From NCBI RefSeq assembly GCF_011806405.1, contig NZ_JAATOW010000021.1, positions 19,686 through 83,685 on the forward strand: a stretch of DNA of 64,000 nucleotides. Reading direction: 5' to 3'. This DNA is from Pseudooceanicola sp. HF7. Lineage in GTDB: Bacteria > Pseudomonadota > Alphaproteobacteria > Rhodobacterales > Rhodobacteraceae. Under the pieces are notes generated by a model. That model saw nothing but the letters and a program-made list of their open reading frames with translations. It did no database searches and had not been told where the DNA came from. Positions 54,283 to 62,238 of the stretch are shown piece after piece. Each line of letters starts with the position of its first letter. The first letter of the stretch is position 1. Made by a program: the position numbers and the translations under genes.

Positions 54283-56724
54283 ATGACCGTGGAGACAAAA
54301 GTGACCAAGTTTCGCGACCCGGTCTGCGGTATGGAGGTCGCCCCGGACGCCGGAAAGCCGGAGCTGACGCTGGACGGCAAGACCTATCACTTCTGTGCCG
54401 AGGGCTGCAAAACCAAGTTCGCCGCCGATCCGGAGGCCTATCGCCTGGCAAAGGACCCGGTCTGCGGCATGGAGGTCGAGCGCGCCGATGCGCCCCATTA
54501 CCTCAAGCATGAGGTGGGGCGCTTCTACTTCTGCTCCGTGGGCTGCAAGACGAAGTTCGAAGACGACCCGGAACGCTATCTGGGCGATCTGCCAGAGCCG
54601 GAGCCCGCGCCGGAGGGCGCGCTTTACACCTGCCCAATGGACCCGGAGATCGTGCAGGACCATCCCGGCGATTGCCCGATCTGCGGCATGGCCCTTGAAC
54701 CGATGATGCCCACGGCCGATGCCGGCCCTAACCCGGAACTGGTCGATTTCACCCGCCGGATGAAGCTCGTCGGCCCGTTGGCCGGGGCGGTCTTCCTGCT
54801 GGAAATGGGCAATCATGTCGGCATTCCGGTTGAGGACTGGCTGGGCCACACGCTGTTCCGCTGGTTGCAATTTGCCCTTGCCACGCCGGTCCTGTGGCTC
54901 TGCCGGACCTTCTTCCGCCGCGGCTGGTCCTCCATCGTCAATCGGTCTCCGAACATGTGGACCCTGATCGCGATCGGGACCGGGGCGGCCTACCTGTTTT
55001 CCATCGTGTCACTGCTGGCGCCCGGCCTCTTCCCGCCGGCCATGAGCGATGGGCACGGCATGCCGCCGATCTATTTCGAGGCCTCCGCTGTGATCCTTGC
55101 GCTGATACTGGCCGGGCAGCTGATGGAACTGACCGCGCGGGAAAAGACCGGCGATGCGATCCGCGCGCTGATGGACCTTGCCCCGAAGACGGCGCGGCGG
55201 ATCAACGGCTCCCAGGAAGAGGACGTACCGCTGGACGAAGTAAAAGCAGGCGACCTGCTGCGCGTCCGTCCCGGAGAGGCCGTGCCGGTGGATGGCGCGG
55301 TGACAGAGGGGCGCTCGACCCTGGATGAAAGCATGATCACCGGCGAAGCCGTGCCGGTGGAGAAGGTGCAGGGGGATACGGTCACGGGCGGCACGCTCAA
55401 CAAGAGCGGCACTTTCGTGATGGAAGCCCGGGCCGTGGGGTCAGAGACGACCCTGTCGCGGATCATCGGCATGGTGTCCTCTGCCCAAAGGTCGCGGGCT
55501 CCGATCCAGGCGCTGGCCGATCGGGTCGCGGGCTACTTCGTGCCCACGGTGGTCGGCGTCGCGATCCTGGCTTTCCTGGCCTGGGTGATTTTCGGGCCGG
55601 CGCCGGCGCTGTCCTATGCCTTCGTTGCCGCCGTCTCGGTGCTGATCATTGCCTGCCCCTGCGCGCTTGGGTTGGCCACGCCGATGTCCGTCATGGTGGC
55701 AACTGGGCGCGGGGCCCATGCGGGGGTGCTGATCCGCGATGCAGAGGCGCTGGAGCGGTTCGCCAAGGTGGATGTGCTGGTGGTCGACAAGACCGGTACC
55801 CTGACCGAGGGCAAGCCCGTGCTGACCGATGTCCTGCCAGAGGAGGGCGTGAGCGAAAGCGATCTGCTGGGCTGGGCGGCGGCGCTTGAACGCGGCTCCG
55901 AACACCCGCTGGCAGAGGCCGTGCTAGCCGGCGCCAGGGAGCGCGAAACACGCCGGAAAGAGGCGGCGGATTTCGACGCACGGACCGGCAAGGGCGTGCT
56001 GGGCCAAATCGATGGTGCGCGGGTCGCGCTTGGCAACCTGGCCCTGATGCAGGAGCTTGGCGTCGCGGCAGAGGACGCGCGGCTGACCCCGCTTCAGGCC
56101 GAGGGCAAGACGGCCATGTTCCTGTCCCGCGACGGGAAACTGGCGGGGATCATCGCCGTCGCCGACCCGGTGAAGGACACCACGCCGGATGCCATTGCCG
56201 GACTGCGCGACGCCGGGTTGCGGATCATCATGGCCACTGGCGATGCGGAGGCTACCGCGAAAGCCGTCGGTCGTGAGCTGGGGATCAAGGAGGTCCACGC
56301 AAGCGTCAGTCCTGAGGACAAGCAGGCCCTCGTCGCCGATCTCCACGCACAGGGCCTGTCCGTGGCCATGGCCGGGGACGGGGTCAACGATGCCCCGGCA
56401 CTGGCCGCCGCAGATGTGGGCATCGCCATGGGCACCGGCGCCGATGTTGCGGTGGAAAGCGCTGGCATCACCCTGGTGAAGGGCGACCTGGGGGGCATCC
56501 TGCGGGCGCGCCGTCTTGCCGGGGCGACCATGAAGAACATCCGGCAGAACCTGTTCTTCGCCTTCATCTACAACAGCGCGGGCGTGCCGCTGGCCGCAGG
56601 GATCCTTTACCCGGTCTTCGGCGTGCTACTGTCCCCGATGGTTGCAGCCCTGGCCATGAGCCTGTCTTCGGTATCGGTGATCAGCAATGCCTTGAGGTTG
56701 AGACGGGTGAAACTGGACCGCTGA
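54283..56724 (+). CDS. copA: Copper-translocating P1B-type ATPase with tandem YHS domains
   Basis: Exports Cu+ to the periplasm using ATP. The 813 residues start with two YHS domains (DPVCGMEV ... FCAEGCKTKFAADPEAY, then DPVCGMEV ... FCSVGCKTKFEDDPERY), then the heavy-metal-binding motif YTCPMDPEIVQDHPGDCPICGM, replacing the usual ferredoxin-like HMA domains. The transport site Cys458-Pro-Cys460 is in helix 6, and the phosphorylated Asp502 is in DKTGTLTEGKP; SEHPLAEAV, TGDAEATAKAVG and AGDGVNDAPAL follow. ATG 54283 has AAGGA 6 bp upstream. It is divergent from the broken cueR and driven by a CueR-type promoter. Confidence 0.95.
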   Translation: MTVETKVTKFRDPVCGMEVAPDAGKPELTLDGKTYHFCAEGCKTKFAADPEAYRLAKDPVCGMEVERADAPHYLKHEVGRFYFCSVGCKTKFEDDPERYLGDLPEPEPAPEGALYTCPMDPEIVQDHPGDCPICGMALEPMMPTADAGPNPELVDFTRRMKLVGPLAGAVFLLEMGNHVGIPVEDWLGHTLFRWLQFALATPVLWLCRTFFRRGWSSIVNRSPNMWTLIAIGTGAAYLFSIVSLLAPGLFPPAMSDGHGMPPIYFEASAVILALILAGQLMELTAREKTGDAIRALMDLAPKTARRINGSQEEDVPLDEVKAGDLLRVRPGEAVPVDGAVTEGRSTLDESMITGEAVPVEKVQGDTVTGGTLNKSGTFVMEARAVGSETTLSRIIGMVSSAQRSRAPIQALADRVAGYFVPTVVGVAILAFLAWVIFGPAPALSYAFVAAVSVLIIACPCALGLATPMSVMVATGRGAHAGVLIRDAEALERFAKVDVLVVDKTGTLTEGKPVLTDVLPEEGVSESDLLGWAAALERGSEHPLAEAVLAGARERETRRKEAADFDARTGKGVLGQIDGARVALGNLALMQELGVAAEDARLTPLQAEGKTAMFLSRDGKLAGIIAVADPVKDTTPDAIAGLRDAGLRIIMATGDAEATAKAVGRELGIKEVHASVSPEDKQALVADLHAQGLSVAMAGDGVNDAPALAAADVGIAMGTGADVAVESAGITLVKGDLGGILRARRLAGATMKNIRQNLFFAFIYNSAGVPLAAGILYPVFGVLLSPMVAALAMSLSSVSVISNALRLRRVKLDR

Positions 56725-57252
56725 GTCTGGAAATAAGCGCGCGGTCCCGAAGCGGGGCCGTGCGCACCTTACATTAATGCGAGTTTAGCGCTAACTTCGA
56801 TAATGAAAAAAATGGTTAATATATAGTTTAGGGAAATATTAATCTCCCGGGGGTTGATGCAAAAGCCGTTCAAGGGGTTTCCTGATAAGTCAACTTCAGA
56901 TTGATTTGTAATTTCTTGGTTAATTGGTTTGGAAATAAGGTTAATTGGACTGGTTTTGCACGCCCTAGCGGCGAACTGTGCAGGAATACACAATCGATCG
57001 GCGACTTGGTCACTTCAACCCGCAGTCCCTCAGGTCTAAAATGCCCCTTGAAGAGTCCCCTCCGGCCCGGTCTGGGCCAGGGCTCTTTGCGCCACGGCCC
57101 AGAAGGGCGATCGGTCATGGATCGGTGACGCTGGCAACCCTGAAAGCTGCCAAACCAGACGGGCCGGTGTGTCCGGATTTCTGTCCTGTCGCTTCGGCCT
57201 CATGGGCAGGGCGACTATCGCCTGGTGGCCGGGGTATTGGAAAGGATGCGCC
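56725..57252. other. 528-bp AT-rich intergenic region upstream of the Hint gene
   Basis: No gene. The core (about 56770-56960) is strikingly AT-rich for this genome. It holds two CtrA-like sites, TTAA-N7-TTAG at 56774-56788 and TTAA-N7-TTTA at 56816-56830, the half-site TTAACCAT on the minus strand at 56812-56819, and two direct copies of GGTTAATTGG at 56918-56927 and 56939-56948, 21 bp apart. An imperfect hairpin at 56737-56766 follows copA without a T tract. GGAAAGGA at 57238-57246 is the ribosome site for the Hint gene. Confidence 0.55.
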
Positions 57253-58035
57253 ATGTTGGATGGTGTTCATTATGAGAGAGAACTCGGCAGCGTTGCCGAA
57301 CAACATGTCGTCCCCGACCATGGGCATGACGCACTACAGTGGCGCCAGGGCTCGGCCGGATCGAACCACACCGCCTTCCGTGACGCCCACAAGACCGCGC
57401 CCTGTTTCACACCGGGCACCCTGATCGCCACACCCCTTGGCGAAGTCCCGGTCGAGGATTTGCGCCCGGGGGACCGCGTGATTACCCGCGACAGCGGCTT
57501 GCAGAAGATCCTGTGGACCGGCCGGCGCGACCTTGCTGCACAGGATCTTCAGCTCCAGCCGCAGCTTTGCCCGGTGCGTATCGCGGCCGGGGCCTTGGGG
57601 CATGGTCTGCCGGAACGCGACCTGCTGATTAGCCCCAATCATCGCATTCTGATCCGAAGCCCGGGCGTGGCCGAAGGCCTTCACGAGGAAGAGGTGCTTG
57701 TCGCCGCGCAGAACTACCTGTTCCGCGACGGCTTCACGCGCGAAGCGCCATCGGAGGTTGGTTATATCCACCTGCTTTTCGAACGCCATGAGATCCTGCT
57801 GTCGAACGGCGCCTGGACCGAAAGCTTCCGTCCCGGTCCCGTGACCCTTGGCGGGATGGAGCGGGCGCAGCGTGACGAGATCCTGCAACTCTTTCCCGAA
57901 CTGGAGCCGCCTAGGGCAGAGGGGCAGGCCAGCACAGGGCCGCAAGGCCAGTCCCTCACGGCGTCGTCCCCGGGGCAAAGCTATCCCGCCGCGCGGCGGA
58001 TCCTCGAGCAGCACGAGGTGCAGATGCATAGTTGA
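57253..58035 (+). CDS. Hint-domain (hedgehog/intein-like) protein
   Basis: A 260-residue protein built around one Hint domain (Hint_2 type) at about 51-205. It begins with the catalytic Cys51 in CFTPGTLIATPLGEVPVEDL, then RPGDRVITRDSGLQKILW, the block with conserved His LLISPNHRILIRS and YIHLLFERHEILLSNG. The first 50 residues are unrelated and have no signal peptide; the last 55 are Pro-, Gln- and Ser-rich. It is a close paralogue of the C-terminal part of the RTX protein encoded 540 bp downstream. Such proteins are common in Rhodobacterales and are thought to be secreted; autocleavage is inferred from the fold. Confidence 0.88.
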   Translation: MLDGVHYERELGSVAEQHVVPDHGHDALQWRQGSAGSNHTAFRDAHKTAPCFTPGTLIATPLGEVPVEDLRPGDRVITRDSGLQKILWTGRRDLAAQDLQLQPQLCPVRIAAGALGHGLPERDLLISPNHRILIRSPGVAEGLHEEEVLVAAQNYLFRDGFTREAPSEVGYIHLLFERHEILLSNGAWTESFRPGPVTLGGMERAQRDEILQLFPELEPPRAEGQASTGPQGQSLTASSPGQSYPAARRILEQHEVQMHS

Positions 58036-58572
58036 CGTCACGTCGCCGTCGACCCGGAGCGGCTTCCATTGCAGAAAACGGCAATTGACCAGATAAAGCA
58101 AGAAATTGAATATCAGCGGGCCTTGCCACGAGGGAATTTTCGCAGGGCAAACCGATGGGAGGCAGGTGATCGCCGAAGGGAATCACCGAGGGGAGACGGC
58201 AAGACCCGACGAAAGCACCGGGTCGTAACCTTTGGATAAGATTTTCGACGCATTCACGGGCCTGCGGGCCATTGTATACCGGTTGTGTTGTGGGAATTGT
58301 TACTCCTATTGCGACAGTAATGCGCATCTTTCGGTTGAAAAGGCCGGATCAAGATGAAAAGTGCGACCAGTTGGTCGTGGGTGTACGTCCGGAATTGTTT
58401 TCGGTCGATTGATGAAATAGACGGGTCCTGAAGGGCAGTTTTAGCCAGGCTGTGCGAAAAATGCGCAGCGTTAGCCTTCAGCCCGACCAAGACCGTGTCG
58501 TGGGTCTCCTTGCCATGCATCGGGGCCCCTGACGGAACGTGTAATGGAAATCGACGTTGGGGCGTGTAAGAC
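58036..58572. other. 537-bp intergenic region between the two Hint genes
   Basis: No credible gene. GACCCG (58204-58209) pairs with CGGGTC (58219-58224) in a weak hairpin without a T run. The antisense frame crossing into the RTX gene is a shadow of its repeats. The segment is somewhat AT-richer from 58240 to 58400 and probably carries the RTX gene promoter. Confidence 0.45.
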
Positions 58573-60144
58573 GTGGCGGCTGACGAAACAATTAATGGGA
58601 CGAACCGCAGCGATTACCTGAAGGGTGGATCCGGGGACGACCGTCTCGAAGGGTACGGCGGCAGCGACATGCTGTTCGGTCGTGACGGCAATGATCGCCT
58701 TTACGGCGGTAATGAGCACGATTCGCTTTATGGCGGGGCTGGCAACGATACGCTCGAAGGTGGCAACGGCCGGGATATGCTTGCGGGCGGATCCGGCGAC
58801 GATTCCCTTGTTGGCGGCAACGACCAGGATCGCCTCTATGGCGGCACCGGGCATGACACCCTGCTTGGCAATGACGGCGATGACGATCTTTACGGCTATT
58901 CCGGCGATGACCTGATCGACGCAGGCCGCGGCAACGACCTTGTCTATGGCGGCGAGGGGCAGGATACGGTTCAGGGCGGCGAAGGCGTGGATACCATTCA
59001 CGGCTATTCCGGCGATGATTCCATCGATGGCGGCAGCGCCCGCGACTTCCTTTTCGGTTATTCCGGCAATGACACGATCGACGGCGGCGACGGCGAAGAC
59101 CTGATCTATGGCGATTCCGGCGATGACGATCTGACCGGCGGCCAAGGTCAGGATACGATCTACGGTGGCAGCGGCAACGACGTCATCCGGGATGGTGAGG
59201 GGAACAACAAGGGCACCGACCTCTTCTATGGCGGCTCCGGGCATGACACGCTCTATTCCTCGGGCAACCAGGACAGCCTTTATGGCGGCACGGGCAGTGA
59301 CACCTTCGTCATCCGGGCAGAGGACGGCCATAACTTCAACAACGTCACGGTTGACGGTGGCTGGCATCTTCACGGTGACCAGAATTCACTCGATCTCAGC
59401 CAGATTTATTCGGAATATCCCAACGTTCAGCTGATCTACGAACAGGGCAGCCCTGAGACGACCTGGGGCCGTATCCTGGTCAAGTCCAACGGGCGTGAGC
59501 TGGGGCGGATCAACTACGCCAATATCGACCGGGTGATCATCTGCTTCACCCCGGGCACGCTGATCGCCACCGTGCGCGGTGAGGTGCCCGTGGAGGAACT
59601 GCGCCCCGATGACCGCGTGATCACGCGTGACAACGGCATGCAGGACCTGCGCTGGATCGGCAGCCGCCGCCTGTCGCAGAATGAACTGATGCTGGCTCCG
59701 CAGCTGCGGCCGGTCCGCATTCGGGCAGGGGCCTTCGGGCGCGGCCTGCCCAGCCGGGACCTGGTGGTCAGCCCCAGCCACCGGATGCTGATCCGCTCTG
59801 ACCGCGCCTCGCTTCTTTATGAAGAAAGCGAAGTGCTGATCGCCGCCAAGCACCTTGTCGGCGTGCCGGGCGTAGAGCGGGTGGATGACACCTCCGTCAC
59901 CTACATGCACCTGCTGTTCGACCAGCATGAGGTGATCCTGGCCAATGGCGTCTGGACGGAAAGCTTCCAGCCGGGCGACTACTCTATGAAGGGTCTGGGC
60001 GACGACCAGCGGAACGAGATCTTCTATCTCTTCCCGGAGCTCAAGAGCGCCGGTGCCCTGGATACCTATGGTGCCGCCCGCCGCAGCCTCAAGAAGCACG
60101 AAGTGAAGGTGCTTCGCGCCAGCGGTGATTTCCTGAACTACTGA
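58573..60144 (+). CDS. RTX calcium-binding repeat protein with C-terminal Hint domain
   Basis: A 523-residue predicted secreted protein. Residues about 8-250 are tandem RTX nonapeptides (GGSGDDRLEGYGGSDMLFGRD and similar GGXGXDXLX units) that form a Ca2+-binding beta-roll, normally exported by a type I system. A linker of about 75 residues leads to a Hint domain starting at Cys324 (CFTPGTLIATVRGEVPVEEL), with LVVSPSHRMLIRS and YMHLLFDQHEVILANG. The start is GTG 58573 with a poor ribosome site, so a downstream start is possible. No HlyB/HlyD/TolC transport genes are adjacent. Its 3' end overlaps the convergent MobA-like gene by 7 bp. Confidence 0.9.
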   Translation: MAADETINGTNRSDYLKGGSGDDRLEGYGGSDMLFGRDGNDRLYGGNEHDSLYGGAGNDTLEGGNGRDMLAGGSGDDSLVGGNDQDRLYGGTGHDTLLGNDGDDDLYGYSGDDLIDAGRGNDLVYGGEGQDTVQGGEGVDTIHGYSGDDSIDGGSARDFLFGYSGNDTIDGGDGEDLIYGDSGDDDLTGGQGQDTIYGGSGNDVIRDGEGNNKGTDLFYGGSGHDTLYSSGNQDSLYGGTGSDTFVIRAEDGHNFNNVTVDGGWHLHGDQNSLDLSQIYSEYPNVQLIYEQGSPETTWGRILVKSNGRELGRINYANIDRVIICFTPGTLIATVRGEVPVEELRPDDRVITRDNGMQDLRWIGSRRLSQNELMLAPQLRPVRIRAGAFGRGLPSRDLVVSPSHRMLIRSDRASLLYEESEVLIAAKHLVGVPGVERVDDTSVTYMHLLFDQHEVILANGVWTESFQPGDYSMKGLGDDQRNEIFYLFPELKSAGALDTYGAARRSLKKHEVKVLRASGDFLNY

Positions 60145-60758
60145 TCGGATCCGGCATTGCCCGGATCCATGGCGCTGCCGCGCCACTCCGCCCAGGCCTC
60201 CGGCGTGTCCAGATCCGTGAGCGCATGGCGGCCGGGCAGGGCGACCAGGGTCAGCCTGACCGTGTTACCCTTCAGGATCTCGCGCGCGCCGGTATCGCCC
60301 TGCAAAGCCCTCAGCTCCGCGAAAAGATCATCGGGGAAGAGAACCGGGTGCCCCGGCAGGCCTGCACTTGCTCCGCGCAGAATGGGGCGGGGGCCAGGGG
60401 CCGTAGCAAAGGCCTCCGCCATGCGGGTCAGATCGGCGGTGGTGATATCGGGCATATCGGCGGGCAGGATCATGACCCCGGTGACACCCTTTGGAAGCGC
60501 GGCAACTCCGGACCGGATAGACGCGCCCATGCCCTCAGCCGCCTCTGGCACCGGAACCTGCGTTACATCGAGGCCCCGCAAGCTATCCGCACGGGGCGAG
60601 TCCTCTGGCAGGGTGACCAGGACGGGTCCACAGCCAGCGCTTACGGCACGCGCGGCCTGACGGCGTAGCAGGGGCAGGCCATCGATTTCTTCCAGAAGCT
60701 TGTCGCGATCGCCCATCCTCCGCGAGGCGCCGGCGGCCAGCAACAGGATCGCGATCAA
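60138..60758 (-). CDS. MobA-like NTP transferase (MocA/nucleotidyltransferase family)
   Basis: A 206-residue nucleotidyltransferase of the MobA-like fold. The signature LLLAAGASRRMGDRDKLLEEIDGLPLLRR is at about 5-33, with VMILPADMPDIT (metal and nucleotide site) and GLPGHPVLFP later, all typical of MocA-like enzymes that make molybdopterin cytosine dinucleotide. The start is TTG at 60758, in a 4-bp TTGA overlap with the ribbon-helix-helix gene. It overlaps the convergent RTX gene's end by 7 bp. The cofactor role is likely but unproven. Confidence 0.88.
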   Translation of the reverse strand: MIAILLLAAGASRRMGDRDKLLEEIDGLPLLRRQAARAVSAGCGPVLVTLPEDSPRADSLRGLDVTQVPVPEAAEGMGASIRSGVAALPKGVTGVMILPADMPDITTADLTRMAEAFATAPGPRPILRGASAGLPGHPVLFPDDLFAELRALQGDTGAREILKGNTVRLTLVALPGRHALTDLDTPEAWAEWRGSAMDPGNAGSDQ

Positions 60759-60991
60759 TTGCCGGCGCCTTCCAGCTGCGCCTTCAGATCCGCCAGAACG
60801 AACAGCCGGATGGCAGAGGCCAGTCCCGTCTCCAGCTCGCGCTCCGCATCAATCTGGGCCGCCAAGGCGTTGATGGCAATGTCGCGGTCCTTCGCGATGC
60901 GGCGAAACTCGGCCCAGAAGGGATCCTCAAGCGACACGCTGGTCCGGTGGCCCTTTAAAGTGAGGGAGCGCTTGATCGGCCGGGTCGTCAT
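60755..60991 (-). CDS. Ribbon-helix-helix domain protein
   Basis: A 78-residue protein with the RHH_4-type pattern found beside fumC in Rhodobacterales: LKGHRTSVSLEDPFWAEFRRIAKDRDIAINALAAQIDAER. The strand RTSVSL and the two helices suggest a small DNA-binding dimer. It overlaps the DUF4169 gene by 4 bp and the MobA-like gene by 4 bp. Target sites are unknown. Confidence 0.85.
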   Translation of the reverse strand: MTTRPIKRSLTLKGHRTSVSLEDPFWAEFRRIAKDRDIAINALAAQIDAERELETGLASAIRLFVLADLKAQLEGAGN

Positions 60992-61176
60992 GCTTCCGGC
61001 TTGCCGTCTTGCTTATGCCCGTCCAGCAGCCGCGCAGCCTTGTCCAACCGGGCTTTCTCAAGTGATTTCTCGGCCTTGGTGCGGCCGAACTTGACCGCAT
61101 TGGCATCGGCTTCGCTGCGCTTGTCGCTGCGCGCCTTGGCCTTGCGGGCCTGGTTCAGGTTGACGATCTTGCTCAT
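60988..61176 (-). CDS. DUF4169 family protein
   Basis: A 62-residue basic protein, MSKIVNLNQARKAKARSDKRSEADANAVKFGRTKAEKSLE, which is the DUF4169 signature and looks largely helical. It has no known function. The ATG at 61176 has AGGA about 7 bp upstream; the longer frame to 61215 is unsupported. It overlaps the ribbon-helix-helix gene by 4 bp; fumC lies upstream on the same strand, but mntP and a GH19 gene are inserted between them on the other strand. Confidence 0.87.
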   Translation of the reverse strand: MSKIVNLNQARKAKARSDKRSEADANAVKFGRTKAEKSLEKARLDKAARLLDGHKQDGKPEA

Positions 61177-61576
61177 GCGCCGATCCTGCCAAAGCGTCTG
61201 CCCAAGAGCAAGCAAGCGCTTGGGGTTCCGGGATCACTCTGGGCGGGAAGCAGCCGGACCGCCGTGCCTGGCACGGGGTCCGGCCCGTAACGCTAGACCC
61301 TGCCTATAGGGGGGCACCTGCGAGGGCCAACGCTACCTGCTGTCACGAGGGTCGTCTTCGGACCAGCAGTTTTCAGCATGTGTCGCTTGCCTGTGCGGGT
61401 CAAAACATGTCCTGTCACGCGCCGGTGACGATGGCTTGGCATTGCCCCCGTCCGGCCCAAGATGCAAATGAGACGCAAATTCATAATACATTGAAAATGT
61501 TGACAGATTTCTGCGTTTGGCCTAAGCGGGGCCTCCGCGCGCCAGGACGGCCCGTGTCCGAACCGAAAGTCTGCCC
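61177..61576. other. 400-bp intergenic region upstream of mntP
   Basis: No gene. Direct repeat GCAAAT at 61473-61478 and 61484-61489, 11 bp apart, lies about 90 bp before mntP and could be part of a manganese or iron regulator site. TTGACA at 61500-61505 is a good -35 but its -10 (TAAGCG, 17 bp later) is weak. I could not fit the yybP-ykoY manganese riboswitch. Confidence 0.45.
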
Positions 61577-62143
61577 ATGACCCCTGTCGCCATTGGTCTT
61601 CTTGCCCTGACCCTATCGCTCGATTCCTTCGTCGTGGCCCTGAGCCGTGGCGCGGCGCATCGGGACATGCCGGAAAAGGGCCAGATCGGGGTGGCTCTGC
61701 GGATGGGTGCGGTCTTCGGCCTGGTAGAGGCGCTGACGCCGCTGATTGGCTGGGCCATGGGCATGGCGGCGGCCCAATACGTCCAGATGGTCGATCACTG
61801 GATTGCCTTCGGATTGCTGAGCGGGGTGGGCCTGCGCATGGTGCTCGCTGCGCGGCATCAGCCGCAGTCGCCCCTGCGCAGCGCGACATTCGCGGGCCTG
61901 TTGATTGCCGCGCTCGGCACCTCGGTGGATGCCATGGCGGTCGGCGTCTCGCTTGCTTTCGTGCCGGTCAATATCTTCGTCGTGGCCGCTGCCGTGGGCT
62001 GCTTCACGGCGGTGCTGAGTGGAGTCGGCATCCTCTGCGGGCGCTACCTTGGTCAGCGGATCGGCCCGATGGCCGAAGCCGCGGGGGGCGTCATCCTGAT
62101 CTGCCTTGGCACGGTGATCCTGGTCTCTCACCTCACCGCCTGA
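61577..62143 (+). CDS. mntP: Manganese efflux pump MntP
   Basis: A 188-residue inner-membrane Mn2+ exporter with six helices in two repeats. The conserved acidic motifs are TLSLDSFVVALSRGA in helix 1 (Asp) and ALGTSVDAMAVGVSLAF in helix 4 (Asp), with glycine-rich GVGLRMVL and GVGILCGRYLG segments. The start is ATG 61577. It stands alone; its plus-strand position splits fumC from its usual small-gene neighbours. Confidence 0.92.
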   Translation: MTPVAIGLLALTLSLDSFVVALSRGAAHRDMPEKGQIGVALRMGAVFGLVEALTPLIGWAMGMAAAQYVQMVDHWIAFGLLSGVGLRMVLAARHQPQSPLRSATFAGLLIAALGTSVDAMAVGVSLAFVPVNIFVVAAAVGCFTAVLSGVGILCGRYLGQRIGPMAEAAGGVILICLGTVILVSHLTA

Positions 62144-62238
62144 GCGCGGGACTATGGGAAACCTTAGGTAAGGAATACCAGCCTTACGCCAGGGAAGCGC
62201 CCTTCCTAAGCTCACCGTATCCAGCAGGAGGATGCGGT

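Noticed and set aside
58534..58558. GGAAC-N16-CGTT, a match to EcfG general stress promoters, just before the RTX gene
   Set aside because: About one such match is expected by chance in 64 kb, EcfG is generally lacking in Rhodobacterales as far as I recall, and it would leave almost no leader.
58471..59373. Minus-strand 300-residue frame rich in IAGIA/VDRVI repeats
   Set aside because: It is the antisense shadow of the RTX nonapeptide repeats; it has no family motif.
61216..61576. yybP-ykoY manganese riboswitch before mntP
   Set aside because: The conserved loop sequences of that riboswitch are not recognisable in this region.
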